A DNA stretch of 27,128 nucleotides from Entamoeba histolytica HM-1:IMSS (taxonomy: Eukaryota; Evosea; Mastigamoebida; Endamoebidae), in NCBI RefSeq assembly GCF_000208925.1, contig NW_001915071.1, positions 1 through 27,128 of the forward strand, in the 5' to 3' direction. Below the pieces are notes generated by a model. It was not told the DNA's origin and made no database searches. It worked only from the letters and a program-made list of their open reading frames with translations. The number at the start of each line of letters is the position of its first letter. Position 1 is the first letter of the stretch. A program made the position numbers and the translations under genes. Positions 9,308 to 19,800 of the stretch are shown piece after piece.

Positions 9308-9488
9308 TTGAACTTTTTGGAATTCAAAAGCCAATTCTTCCTAAAATTCAAATTTTTAATTAGTTTTTTTGGCAGTTTATTTCGAACAGAAAGAATATTT
9401 TACATTGACAATAAAAAATAAAAGAATCCACAAATATTTTTCTTATTTAGAAGAACCCTTTTCAGGGCATTTATCGGAGTTGAGAGGT

Positions 9489-12317
9489 TTAATCTTTTGT
9501 TGGACCATCACTTTTTTGTGACTCCTTACTCTCAGAAGAATTATCCTTTTTGTCTGATTGTTCACTGCCAGATGACTCTTCACTGTCAAATGATTCATCG
9601 CCTTGGGAAAGATCTACTTCTTTTACTGATGACACTTGACTAGTCTTTGAGCTTCCATCACTTCCACTTCCAGATGTTTCTGAAGATTCAGTTTCTCCTT
9701 GGGACTCTTCATGTTCTGTAGTTTCTTCTGGAGTTTGGCAGAAGACATTCTCAGTATCATCAAAAACTTTATTATTCTTTCTATTCTTTAATAAGACTAA
9801 CTTAGCATAAAGAATGAAAGCAACTAAGAGTATTAAAGCAATAACAATAATAACTCCAACAATTACTATAACTGCAATAGCCCATGTTGGTACTTCTTTA
9901 GTAGTTATTTGTGAAAAAATACCTGCTTCATTTGTTCCACATGGATCTTTTGGACATTCAGTTATTGTGTATCCTTTTGGTACTAATGCAACATAAATAC
10001 GACAAACTTGTGTTAGTTCATATTTTGAGTCTATTGAATTCGTTGGTTCTCCTTTAAGATGATTATTGGATGTGATTGTGAATTTAACTCCAAACCTACT
10101 AATAAAGTTTTGGTAAGATGTTCTTAATAAGTATATTGGTCCTTCTAATTCTTTTTCAATTTTAATATTGAAATTCATTGTTTTTATTTCTCGACTGTTA
10201 CTATTGATTTGAGTACTTGGTCCCATAACCATCATAAAGTCATTTGAGTTAACAAGGAAATTGATTGTTTTTTCATTAAATTCATAGTTTCCACTATCAA
10301 GATATAACTGACTATTCTCAATATTAACTTCTCCTAAATTAATTGTAGTTTGTGTGTTTGATATAATTACTCTACTACTATTCTGTAATGTAATAGAATT
10401 AAGTGTATTATTGTCATTATTGATTTTTAATGTTAATGGATTAACTCCATCTTTAACTAAAATAGATGTAGTTCCTGGTTTAATTAAAACAATATTTTCA
10501 ATTGTACTAGTATTTTTTATTCCAATAAATGAAATGTTAGATTCTTTCTGAATAGTTAATTTATTCATTTGAATTTTTCCTACTCTAAACTCTACATTTC
10601 CTGTATCAATTTCAATATTTTCTCCTTGAATCTTATCTCCTTCTAATACACTAGTATATGTTTTNNNNNNNNNNNNNNNNNNNNNNNNNNNNNNNNNNNN
10701 NNNNNNNNNNNNNNNNNNNNNNNNNNNNNNNNNNNNNNNNNNNNNNNNNNNNNNNNNNNNNNNNATTATAAACTTATCTGCTCCATTTACATCACTTGTT
10801 GTTAATGAAACTTCAATTGGTTCAATTCCCTCTACCTTCATTGATGCACATTTATTCTTAGTATTTGTCTTGTAGAAAGTGTTAGTATAATCACATCCAT
10901 CAATTAATTCATTTGTACTTGAATAATCCATTTCTTTAAAAATAACCTTCTTTCCACTTGGATGGAATGTAATTTTGTTTGTTCCTGTACTTGTTACTAC
11001 TTTTTCTACAAAATCTTTAAACATTCCAAAAATAACGTTATAATCATTATTTGTGTTATCTTTTGTACCAGTAGATTGAATTTTAAGACTTTCTGTATAT
11101 TCTCCATTAATATTAACAACACATGTTGGACAGACATTAATAGTTCCACTATTAACAGTAATTCCTTCTGGCACTGTATATTTACCACTATTACTTAATG
11201 TAACAGTCTTAATATTATTTCCACTGTTAATAAATGTTCCTTCTTTATCAACTGTTAATGTTTCAACACTTGTACCATAATATTCTAACTTTACTGAAGA
11301 AGAACTTGGACTAAATGTAACAGTCTTAGACTTTGTTCCTTTTAATTTTCCATTAGTAGAAATTGTTATCTTAGACTCTCCTGTTTGAGAGTTAATATCA
11401 ACACTTGAAAATCCATTAATGGTAACGTCTCCTTTAATCTCGAGATTCATAACACTTAAACTACCTGTTCCAGAAATAGTAGCTCCGCTTGGAAGTGTCA
11501 ATTTATGTAAAGCAATATTCTCACTTGGGAATGTTATTGGATTTGTTGATCCTGTAAATTCAAGTTCACATTCATATCCAGTAAGACTTTGACATGGACA
11601 AACAAGATCAGTTCCTGTTACAAATGTTCCATCTAAAGTACATTTAACAACATTGGAATATGTTTCAGTTATTGGTACAGCTGAGATAATAACTTGTGTA
11701 GGTTCTACTAATCGATAAAGATCAGCATCAATCTCTGTTATAACCATTCTTTTTCCTGAGGTTTTTATAGAACGTTTTTCATTAGTAACAGTAGATGTTA
11801 ATTGTGAAACAGAAAGTTCACAATACTTTCCAACATCAATATCTTTGTTTAAGTAAAGTGTACCAACAACTAATTTAAAATACTGTTGTACAGATTCTAC
11901 AGCTAAAGAAGTACTTCCTATCATATCCAAATTAATGGTAACATCTTTACTTTGTGGTTTAATAACAGTAGTTCCCTTTCCAACTATTTTCTTTTGATAC
12001 TTAGAGTTAGCATTGTTAGATAAATCTGAAGTTTGAACAATTATAACTTTCGCCTTTTCATTATTTAATTGAATAATTCCTCCTTTAAAATCATTTACAG
12101 TAACATTGATTTCTCCGTTGATAACAACTGTTCCTTCTCCACTAATAGATTTGAATGTAGTTTGACTAGTTACAATAAAATAACACCCAAAACTCATAGT
12201 TAATTCAATATCTGTTTGTGAGGCAGAATGTGAGTCTGTTTGAGATTGGTAAGAATTACATGATATAGGAGCAGCAACAATCAGAGTAAATAATGTAAAT
12301 AAGAAAATGATTAACAT
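9489..12317 (-). CDS. Large type I surface protein, possibly beta-solenoid, with acidic Ser-rich tail
   Basis: The frame is 942 codons, including the assembly gap. A signal peptide (residues 1-~16, ending IVAAPIS) is followed by an ectodomain of ~790 residues rich in Thr, Ser, Asn, Val and Ile, with short beta-strand-like units repeated every 20-25 residues (patterns like TVSNSG, TISGTGSLSV, TVNSGTINV). Such a pattern suggests a beta-helix or solenoid. It includes a Cys-rich patch (LVCPCQSLTGYECE). One transmembrane helix lies at ~813-843, then a ~99-residue cytosolic tail dominated by Ser, Glu, Asp and Lys with many possible casein-kinase-2 sites. No family is recognised. Both sides of the N run are in the same frame, but the gap length is nominal, so ~34 residues or more are unknown. 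Confidence 0.8.
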   Translation of the reverse strand: MLIIFLFTLFTLIVAAPISCNSYQSQTDSHSASQTDIELTMSFGCYFIVTSQTTFKSISGEGTVVINGEINVTVNDFKGGIIQLNNEKAKVIIVQTSDLSNNANSKYQKKIVGKGTTVIKPQSKDVTINLDMIGSTSLAVESVQQYFKLVVGTLYLNKDIDVGKYCELSVSQLTSTVTNEKRSIKTSGKRMVITEIDADLYRLVEPTQVIISAVPITETYSNVVKCTLDGTFVTGTDLVCPCQSLTGYECELEFTGSTNPITFPSENIALHKLTLPSGATISGTGSLSVMNLEIKGDVTINGFSSVDINSQTGESKITISTNGKLKGTKSKTVTFSPSSSSVKLEYYGTSVETLTVDKEGTFINSGNNIKTVTLSNSGKYTVPEGITVNSGTINVCPTCVVNINGEYTESLKIQSTGTKDNTNNDYNVIFGMFKDFVEKVVTSTGTNKITFHPSGKKVIFKEMDYSSTNELIDGCDYTNTFYKTNTKNKCASMKVEGIEPIEVSLTTSDVNGADKFIXXXXXXXXXXXXXXXXXXXXXXXXXXXXXXXXXXKTYTSVLEGDKIQGENIEIDTGNVEFRVGKIQMNKLTIQKESNISFIGIKNTSTIENIVLIKPGTTSILVKDGVNPLTLKINNDNNTLNSITLQNSSRVIISNTQTTINLGEVNIENSQLYLDSGNYEFNEKTINFLVNSNDFMMVMGPSTQINSNSREIKTMNFNIKIEKELEGPIYLLRTSYQNFISRFGVKFTITSNNHLKGEPTNSIDSKYELTQVCRIYVALVPKGYTITECPKDPCGTNEAGIFSQITTKEVPTWAIAVIVIVGVIIVIALILLVAFILYAKLVLLKNRKNNKVFDDTENVFCQTPEETTEHEESQGETESSETSGSGSDGSSKTSQVSSVKEVDLSQGDESFDSEESSGSEQSDKKDNSSESKESQKSDGPTKD
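10665..10764. other. Assembly gap of 100 N
   Basis: Exactly 100 N lie inside the surface protein gene. A round 100 usually marks a scaffold gap of unknown length, so the missing part may be longer or shorter, and it may hold repeats that stopped the assembly. Confidence 0.99.
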
Positions 12318-12502
12318 AATAAAGTAGTTAGATTTGCTTTGTTGATTATGTAGGAATGGTTCGTTTCAACCTCATTAACTTGTTTATCTATCTTTCTAGA
12401 AACTAAGGAATAAAAAGGAAAAAAGAAAAAGGTCGTTTCAAAAGAACCTCCTGTTTACAGTCAATAGATAAAAATGGACGAATGAAAAAAAGGGATTTTG
12501 AA

Positions 12503-14635
12503 TTATTTCTTTTCAACTAAACCAGATCTTCTTAATAAAGCAGTAAAATCTGGATTTCTTCCTCTGAAATTTCTATATAGTTCATCAGCAGGTTTTGAAT
12601 TACCCATTGAAAGAATATTTGTTCTAAATTTACTTGCAATTGACTGATTGAAAATACCATTTTCTTTGAAATATTCAAAAGCGTCAGCACTAATACTTTC
12701 AGCCCATTTATAAGAATAATAGCCACATGCATATCCAATAAAATTAGAGAAAAGATGTTGGAAAGTTCTAATGATAGAAAATGTTTTAATATTAAAATGA
12801 TATTTGTAGTCTTTTTCTTTTTGATAAATAAAATCATCTAACGATAATCCACTTGTTAAATAATTTCTATGAATCTCTAAATCAATTTTACCGAAACTTA
12901 ATTGTCTTATTGTGTAATATGCAGACATATAATTCTTTGCTTTCCACATTTTATCAAATAACTCTTTTGGTATTGGTTTAACATTTCCAAATTGTGAGAA
13001 TAGATCTAATGCCTCTCTTTCAAATGTCCAATTTTCCATTATTTGACTTGGTAATTCTACAAAATCCCATGCTACATTTGTACCAGCTAAAGAAGCATAA
13101 CGTTGTTTACTAAACAAGGTATGCATTAAATGACCACTTTCATGGAATATTGTTTCTACTTCATCATGATTTAATCTTGCAATACCATTAATTGGTGGTG
13201 TAATATTAGTGCAAACAATACCTAATGGTTTAATAAAAGTACCATTTTCATTTTCATAACTTACTCTTAACATTTCTTCCCAAGCACCTGAACGTTTTCC
13301 TTTTCTTGGATATAAATCAAAATAGACTCCACCAATAACACTACCATCTTTTTCTAGTACTTCATAGTATTTAACATCGTCATGCCACCCTTGAACTTCT
13401 TTATTTAATTTAAATGAAACTCCATATAATCTTTTATATATTTCAAATAATCCACCAAAGACAGACTCTTCTGTAAAATATTCTCTAAACTCTTCTTCAT
13501 TGAAACTATATTTTTCTTGTTTCATCAATTCAATATAATAATTTACATCCCATGGTTCTAATTGATTATTACCAGATTTTTCTTTTTTAAATTCTTTTAA
13601 CTCATCTTCTTCTTTATAAAAGAAGCTTTGAACTTTATCATGTAATTGATTAATAAATTCAATTGCATTTGTTCCATTTTTAACCATTCTTCTTTTAGTA
13701 ACTAAATCACTAAAGTCATGAAATCCAAGTAATTCTGCATACTTTTGTCTTTTTTCAATAATTTCTTGAATTAACTTTGTATTATCAAATTGACCTTCAC
13801 TACATAATTTATTATATTGAATAAATAATTCTTTCCTTAATTCTTCATTCTTACAATATTTAATAGCTGGAAAATAGGATGGTACTTTCAAAGTAATAAT
13901 ATATCCTTCTTTTTTTCTTTCTTCTGCTTCTTTTTTATACATTTCAGTAATATTTTCTGGAATTCCTTCTAATTTACTCTTATCTTCTATATACATCGTG
14001 TATTTATCTACTGCATCTATTAAATTATTAGAAAAGTCTTTTGTTAGTCGTGTTATATCTTTCGTTAATTCAACTAACTTTGTTTTATCATCTTTATTTA
14101 AATTTGCTCCTCCTTCAATAAAGTCTTCATACTTCTCTTCTACAAGTCTTTTTTGATCATCTTCTAATTTCTCTTTATTTTCATATACCTTCTTAACTAA
14201 TGAAAACATAACTTCATCACTATGAAGGGCTGCTCTAAATTCTGTTACTTTAGGGAGAATTTCATCATATGCTTTTCGATATTCTTCAATGTCTGATCTA
14301 CATGATACTAATACTTCTAACTTTAACATAACATTATCTATGACAATTGTTGCATTATCAAATGCTCTCACAACATTCTCAAATGAAACTTCTTCAAATT
14401 TAATATTTTTAATTTGATTAATCTGTTCTTGACATTGTTTTATTGCTTCATTAACATCACAAACAACATACTCAGGTTTTAATTTGGTAAAGTTTATAGG
14501 AACTGTTTGGTCTAAGAATGGATGTTCCATTTTGGTTGTTTTATTATTTTCTTTTCCAGTTCTTTCAGTGCATGTGTTCGTGTTGCATAATTGTGCCACA
14601 ACACCATAAATAAAAAGTTCAAAAATCAATAGCAT
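12503..14635 (-). CDS. M3-family zinc metallopeptidase (oligopeptidase A/Dcp-like)
   Basis: This 710-residue protein has the M3 zinc motif HESGH (His498, Glu499, His502) and the third ligand Glu527 in the WDFVELPSQ segment, 29 residues after the first His as in thimet oligopeptidases. The C-terminal GYACGYYSYKWAE block (about 634-646) carries the tyrosines that bind substrate. Enzymes of this family cut peptides of about 20 residues or less. The first ~20 residues are hydrophobic (LLIFELFIYGVVAQ), which looks like a signal peptide and suggests a secretory or vesicular enzyme. If translation instead starts at Met36, it would be cytosolic. The length is normal for the family. All catalytic residues visible here are intact. 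There is no intron. Confidence 0.93.
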   Translation of the reverse strand: MLLIFELFIYGVVAQLCNTNTCTERTGKENNKTTKMEHPFLDQTVPINFTKLKPEYVVCDVNEAIKQCQEQINQIKNIKFEEVSFENVVRAFDNATIVIDNVMLKLEVLVSCRSDIEEYRKAYDEILPKVTEFRAALHSDEVMFSLVKKVYENKEKLEDDQKRLVEEKYEDFIEGGANLNKDDKTKLVELTKDITRLTKDFSNNLIDAVDKYTMYIEDKSKLEGIPENITEMYKKEAEERKKEGYIITLKVPSYFPAIKYCKNEELRKELFIQYNKLCSEGQFDNTKLIQEIIEKRQKYAELLGFHDFSDLVTKRRMVKNGTNAIEFINQLHDKVQSFFYKEEDELKEFKKEKSGNNQLEPWDVNYYIELMKQEKYSFNEEEFREYFTEESVFGGLFEIYKRLYGVSFKLNKEVQGWHDDVKYYEVLEKDGSVIGGVYFDLYPRKGKRSGAWEEMLRVSYENENGTFIKPLGIVCTNITPPINGIARLNHDEVETIFHESGHLMHTLFSKQRYASLAGTNVAWDFVELPSQIMENWTFEREALDLFSQFGNVKPIPKELFDKMWKAKNYMSAYYTIRQLSFGKIDLEIHRNYLTSGLSLDDFIYQKEKDYKYHFNIKTFSIIRTFQHLFSNFIGYACGYYSYKWAESISADAFEYFKENGIFNQSIASKFRTNILSMGNSKPADELYRNFRGRNPDFTALLRRSGLVEKK

Positions 14636-15052
14636 TTATTTCTATAACATTTTTAAGTTTTCTCTAATTTTTTAATTTTTACATTTTTAACAAAAATTCA
14701 AGAGTAATGAAAGAAAATCTAAGAAATATTCTTCAATAAAACATACCATTAAATAGTGTTCTAAAATATCATTTTCATTAATTGTTTGATCTGTCAAGAC
14801 ATTTACAAATAATAAAAAGTGAAATAACAAAAATCTTAAAAGTCATTTTTTGTTTTAATAACAATAAACCTGTTTAGAATAAAATTATAATTGTCATAAA
14901 ACCCAAAACTACTTCTCTTCAAACCTTCTATAACTAACCTTTGATTTGTTTTATACTTTTCTTTGAGAATTACATTCCAGTATTTCCAAAAACAAACAAA
15001 AGCTTATGAAATTAACTAAACCACCAAAATAAAAAATTTTTTTATTAACATT

Positions 15053-15211
15053 TTATTTAAACATAATATTAAACTTTCCTTTTGTTTTTAATGAAAATAC
15101 AAATGAATTTGAATCATTACTATAATCACCATCAACATCATCAATATTAGAATTAATATATACTCCAAATTTATTTCATTCTGTGTCTTCAATAATAATT
15201 AATATATATTC
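15053..15211 (-). pseudogene. Relic of a TLDc-domain gene
   Basis: One minus-strand frame of 53 codons, with an internal stop, reads EYILIIIEDTE, then stop, then NKFGVYINSN, and later SNSFVFSLKTKGKFN before a final stop. This follows the core of the TLDc domain: a beta strand with Asp, then FG-x-Y, then an acidic loop, then N-x-F-x-FSL. Entamoeba genomes carry a family of coiled-coil plus TLDc proteins, so a dead copy is plausible. The parts before and after are not recognisable, and the internal stop argues against a working gene. Confidence 0.5.
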
Positions 15212-15387
15212 TTTATTCTTTAATTAAATATTAATGTACTAACGAACTTTTTATAATAATTTTTAAAACAACTTTATAATGTAGATGTTTGTTTTTATAA
15301 TTTGTTTTAAGACTAATAATATTTTTGGCTTTTTGTAAAAGACTTTTTGTATTTTCTCAGAAAAGTATATTTCATAGTTACTTATTA

Positions 15388-15419
15388 ATTTAATTTATCT
15401 TAATTAAGATAAATTAAAT
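15388..15419. repeat. Perfect 32-bp AT-rich palindrome
   Basis: The 16 bases ATTTAATTTATCTTAA are followed immediately by their exact reverse complement, with no spacer, centred between 15403 and 15404. It can form a cruciform or hairpin. It lies in the spacer about 300 bp upstream of the small two-exon gene. No gene is linked to it directly. Confidence 0.9.
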
Positions 15420-15714
15420 CAATAACAGAATTGATTCAGATAATCCTCCTTTAGTACATTTAAATTTTTTATTATTTTCTTATTACTTGTTTAATACTAC
15501 AACCATTTTCTAATTGTTAAAAAAATTAAACAACACTTAAAAATTTTATTTTAATAAGATAATTCATAAGAATAAAACTATTCTCCACTCAAAACTAATA
15601 AATTGTGAAATATAATTTTTTTAGAATCACTTATTTTTCATTTGTATCAATTCTCTTAATTTTAAAAAATTAGTTTTTTTAATGTAACTTAAATCTACTA
15701 AGAATCTCAAACTC

Positions 15715-16053
15715 ATGAGTATTTCTAGAGAAGAATTTGAAAAGTTGATTGATGAAGGAAAAATTGATAAAGCAGTTGAAGCTTTAAGAAAAAGACAAGA
15801 AATAATTAATCAATTTCAAAATAAAACATTACAAAATGAAATTATAACACCACGTTTAACTGAAGATCCAACAATTCCGTTTGTTCATATTATTTTATTT
15901 TAAAAAGAATAAATTAATAAGTTAATGTATTACTTCTTATTTAATAAGAAAAGTTCTATAGAAGAAAAAAAGAAAAGAATAAATGATTTTAGACAAAGTC
16001 CAATAGAAAAAAGAAATTCAAGAGGAATGTCAGCATTTAGACCTGTTTATTAA
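15715..16053 (+). CDS. Small two-exon gene of unknown function
   Basis: Exon 1 starts at ATG 15715 (MSISREEFEKLIDEGKIDKA), a highly charged helix of about 55 residues. At 15879 an Entamoeba donor GTTTGTT follows. If the intron ends after AG at 15953, the frame continues as SIEEKKKRINDFRQSPIEK and ends FRPVY at 16051-16053, giving a protein of about 87 residues. A second splice choice (15883-15948) also keeps the frame but has a poorer donor. Without splicing, the frame stops at 15901-15903. The product looks like a small, soluble, basic-acidic helical protein. The family is unknown. It is convergent with the RPL14 gene. Confidence 0.5.
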
Positions 16054-16181
16054 ATAATATTAATAAATTAATTAAAGATTATTTTAAATACAACTACAAA
16101 GGTTAATTTTTATTGTAATAAATAAATTAATATAAAAAAATAAACCAATTCTTTGATACAATAATATATCCCCAAATTCAA

Positions 16182-16595
16182 TTAATGAGCTTTCTTACTG
16201 ACAGCAATTTTAGCAGCAGCATTAATCTTTCTGTTAATAATGCTGACTTGGAATTTGTCAAAATCAGTCATCTTTTCTCTAAGAATTCTCTTTTCAATTG
16301 CTTTACCAGTAGCAGTTTTATTGAATCTTTTAATGATAGCGTCTTGAGTGAATCTGAGGCAAAGTTTCTTGTGGGTCATACCTCTAGTAACTTTGTTAAC
16401 AACAAATGAGGTAAGAGAAATAGTGTTCAAATTGACAACTTGTCTTGGAACTCCAGTAATAGCTTGTGGACCGTCAACAAGAACTCTATTGTGGTCAAGG
16501 ATTTCAACAATAACGGCAAGTTTACTGGCGAAAGGTCCAGTCTTCATTAAAACAACACGACCAACTTCAACAAATCTGGAGAAAACCATTGCCAA
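16182..16595 (-). CDS. RPL14: 60S ribosomal protein L14 (eL14)
   Basis: This 137-residue basic protein belongs to the large ribosomal subunit. The N-terminal KOW-type beta barrel contains FVEVGRVVLMKTGPFASKL and IVEILDHNRVLVDGP, both diagnostic for eL14, and the C-terminal half is a Lys/Arg-rich helical extension. The length is normal for the family. Codon use is noticeably less AT-biased than in neighbouring genes, as expected for a highly expressed gene. A GAAC promoter element lies 29 bp upstream of the ATG. Met3 is an alternative start, and no intron is seen. Confidence 0.95.
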   Translation of the reverse strand: MAMVFSRFVEVGRVVLMKTGPFASKLAVIVEILDHNRVLVDGPQAITGVPRQVVNLNTISLTSFVVNKVTRGMTHKKLCLRFTQDAIIKRFNKTATGKAIEKRILREKMTDFDKFQVSIINRKINAAAKIAVSKKAH

Positions 16596-16623
16596 TTAAA
16601 GTGTAGTTTAGGGTTTCTTTTTT

Positions 16624-16631
16624 AGTTCATT
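16624..16631 (-). promoter_or_regulatory. GAAC core-promoter element of RPL14
   Basis: The minus strand reads AATGAACT, identical to the Entamoeba GAAC consensus. It lies 29 bp upstream of the RPL14 start codon, and is followed by AAACCCTAAACTACAC, the probable region of transcription start. Confidence 0.6.
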
Positions 16632-16865
16632 CATTTTATTTATCAATAATAATTAATAATAAATTTGTTATAAATTATAATATACCTATTTTTTTTTAAT
16701 TTGGCAAAAATGAAAAAGATGAGAAAAATAGAAAGAAGTTAAACAAAAAATTGGAAATAAAAGAATAAATTGTCAATATTCAATAATAATAAAATTTATA
16801 TTAAAAGAAAAAGAAAAAGAAAAAATGATTGAATAAACCAAAAAATACTAGAAACTCCATTATTA

Positions 16866-19800
16866 ATGGAAGAAATCTCTTTTAAAGACACTGTTAAAGA
16901 AACCCTTAATAAACTTGTAAACGATCAGTGTACAGAAGAAGATGCATTTTTAAGAATACATGAATCAGCTTGTTTGTTTTATTGTTAAAAATAAATGAAA
17001 ATTAGTGTTAACAAATAGTCTTACATAACAAAGGAATAATAGAAATTTTTAAAGTACTTTTTGAAAGTGGAAATAAATGTGCATCACTTAAACATTTTAA
17101 TAACTTATGTCTCCGTTTTCATTTCTTTCAGTCAATATTAAATAAAGTTATTGTCAATAGTGATGGTATAAAAAAAAGTGAAAATGTTTTGGTTCATTTT
17201 GTAAAAACAAATTTTATTGATATCCCTTCATTTCAGTCATTAGTTTGTTTTTATAATTTTCTCTTTGAATAGAGATGTAGTTAGGATATTTACATTTTAA
17301 TTTATTTACTTAACAATAGATTGAAAATACAATTAAACAACCAAAAGATGTTGATAAAATCTTCGAAACTATTATGTTAAGTAAAGATTGTGATGCCATG
17401 AAAAAGGTAGATATATTTCATGTCATTTCATCAATTAACGAAAGTATTTCAGTATCTCAAAAAATGGTTTCTTTATTTATTAATTCATTAAATGAAATTA
17501 AAGATGAAAATAAAATCACTGAGATTGTTATTAAATCTCAACGATTTTTAACTTCTGATAAACAAGGAAAAGATTTCCTTGCTGTTCATCCAAATATACA
17601 TAAAAAGGTAATATTTAATATACTCCTTGGATTAAATTCTCCTACTACTTCAATGGCATGTAATACTTTAATAAGTCAAAAGGAATTATTTTATAAATTT
17701 GATAAAACACAAAGAATTGAAATATTTTCATTATTTTACAATGATTCAGTAAAACCTGAACTTAAGAAAATAGACCCAAAATCAAAATTAACTTCAGTTA
17801 TGTCAAACTTTAAAAAAGACAAAGATCAGTTTTTTGAAATGCTTAATAATCGTCCTTTTACTTTAATTGAAGAGGCACTTGAGATTGCTAAATCTTCTCC
17901 AAAAGATATTCCAAATTTAACTTCATTATTTATAAAGAGTCCAGTATTATTAAAAATGTATTTAATTAATCGGTTACGTTCAATTTATGAAAAAGAAGGA
18001 GATTTAAATGAAAATTGCATTAAATTTACTTTTTCATTATCTCCTATTTGTGACAGTTATTATTTCCAGGATTGTGTTGATTTTATTTTAGAATTACTTA
18101 CAAAAGATAAGTTATTGGCTCTTCGTGTTATTGAGTCATTGACAATATCCTTAAGAGATTTTGTTGAGATTACAAAAAAAGATTCTGTTTCATTTGTATC
18201 GAGTATTGAACCAATTCATTTTTTTGTTAATCAAAAATTAAATGATCAAGAAGATTATCTCATCTCAAAAAAAGGGTTTTGGAACATACTTAAGAAAGAA
18301 AAATGTGTTTTTAAGATTGGATTCTTTTTAAGTGAAATGAAGTTGAGATGTCATGAAATGTTTCAATGGAATGAAGATGAGTATGATCAAATTTGTTTAA
18401 CTATTCAAAAATATTTTGAAATTATTGATTCAGTTCTTTTTACAGAAGAATTAAAAACTTATTTTGTTAATGCTCCATGTGAATTTGATTATTTTATTAT
18501 GACTCGAGATAATTCTGTTTTCTGGAAAATGGCTAGAATTATTGTTCCATTATGCAGTGATTGGGAACAATGGAAGTCTTTTTCTATTACAAATAATATA
18601 TCGTTTAGGAAATCTGAATTTATTTCAAAACAAAAAGATATTGTTGCTGAAATCAAAACTCGAGAAAGTGATCTATTCAACACAGTCTTTTGGTTACTTG
18701 ACCTTGAAGATATTTTTTGTCCTGATAAATTATATAATGATATTTCTGATGAAATAACAAGGCATTATGAAAAAGATATAAAAAGAAATAATATTATACC
18801 ATTAATTAAAAAACATAAGGAGTGGGTTCGAGGTATGATCAGACAATTAAAACTTACTGACTTTAAAAAAGAAAAACTTTATTACATCCCAAATAAGTTT
18901 ATGAGTCAATGTTTAATACCTAGAATTAAAATAAGTATAAAAGATGCTATGTATTGTGCCAAATTTATATTACAAATTTTTGAGAATGATATTGAAGGAG
19001 TTTCATTAATGTTTTTATTAAATATTGTTGCCATGTATTTAATTGGAAGTTGTGTTACAATGACAACAAAAGAAACATATAATGTAGGAATATTCCTTAA
19101 CATTTTATTAAAACAATTAAAAGAATGGAATAGTCAAGAGAAATATAATTCAAATGTAAGGGGAAAGAAAGGGTTCAACTCAACTACTATTGTTGAATAT
19201 TCAGGATTTCAAGTTGTATATAATAAATGGACTGGATTAATCACTAAAGAATTAATTATAATGTTAAGTTCAACAGAAGAATCCAATGTTAATAAGGCTA
19301 TTAAATTATACAATACAATTTCGTCTTCATTACCTGAAAATATTTTTTTGAAAGGAATGGTTAAAGTATTATCATATAAGAAAGAAAGACAAAATGAAAA
19401 GAGTTCACATGATTCTGATAGAAAAGTTTTAGAGGAAAATAAATATTTGTGTAGTTATATGATTCAAAACATTGGTAAATATCAAGTTCAACCAAAAGAA
19501 ATGAAAGAATTATTAAATGAATTTAAAACTAAAACAGAAGTTAAGAAAGAAAAAGCAATTAAAATCAAAGTTGGAATTATTGATGAAATGAAAAAGAAAC
19601 GAAATGAATTAATGAAAGAAGTTTGGGAGAAAAAGAAAGAAGAATTAAAAGGAGGTATAGAAAAGATTAAAAAAGAAAGAGAAGAACAAGAAAAGAAAGT
19701 ATTTGAAATATTAAGTCAAGGGTTAGTTGAAAAAGCTGGAGAAGTAAATAGGACAGATAAAAAAAGTAATAAAGAAGAAGAAATAAAAGAAGATAAGTCA

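Larger units (their letters stand above)
14636..15714. other. 1.1-kb AT-rich spacer with no intact gene
   Basis: The stretch upstream of the peptidase gene is very AT-rich, with many stops in every frame. It contains the TLDc-like relic at 15053-15211 and a perfect palindrome at 15388-15419, which are listed separately. The peptidase promoter must lie in the part next to 14635, but no clear GAAC element is visible there. Nothing else could be supported. Confidence 0.5.

Noticed and set aside
9004..9363. Plus-strand open frame of 119 codons
   Set aside because: It lies antisense to exon 1, the intron and the start of exon 2 of the RasGAP-like gene, whose splice signals and promoter element are consistent. 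The frame has no recognisable domain.
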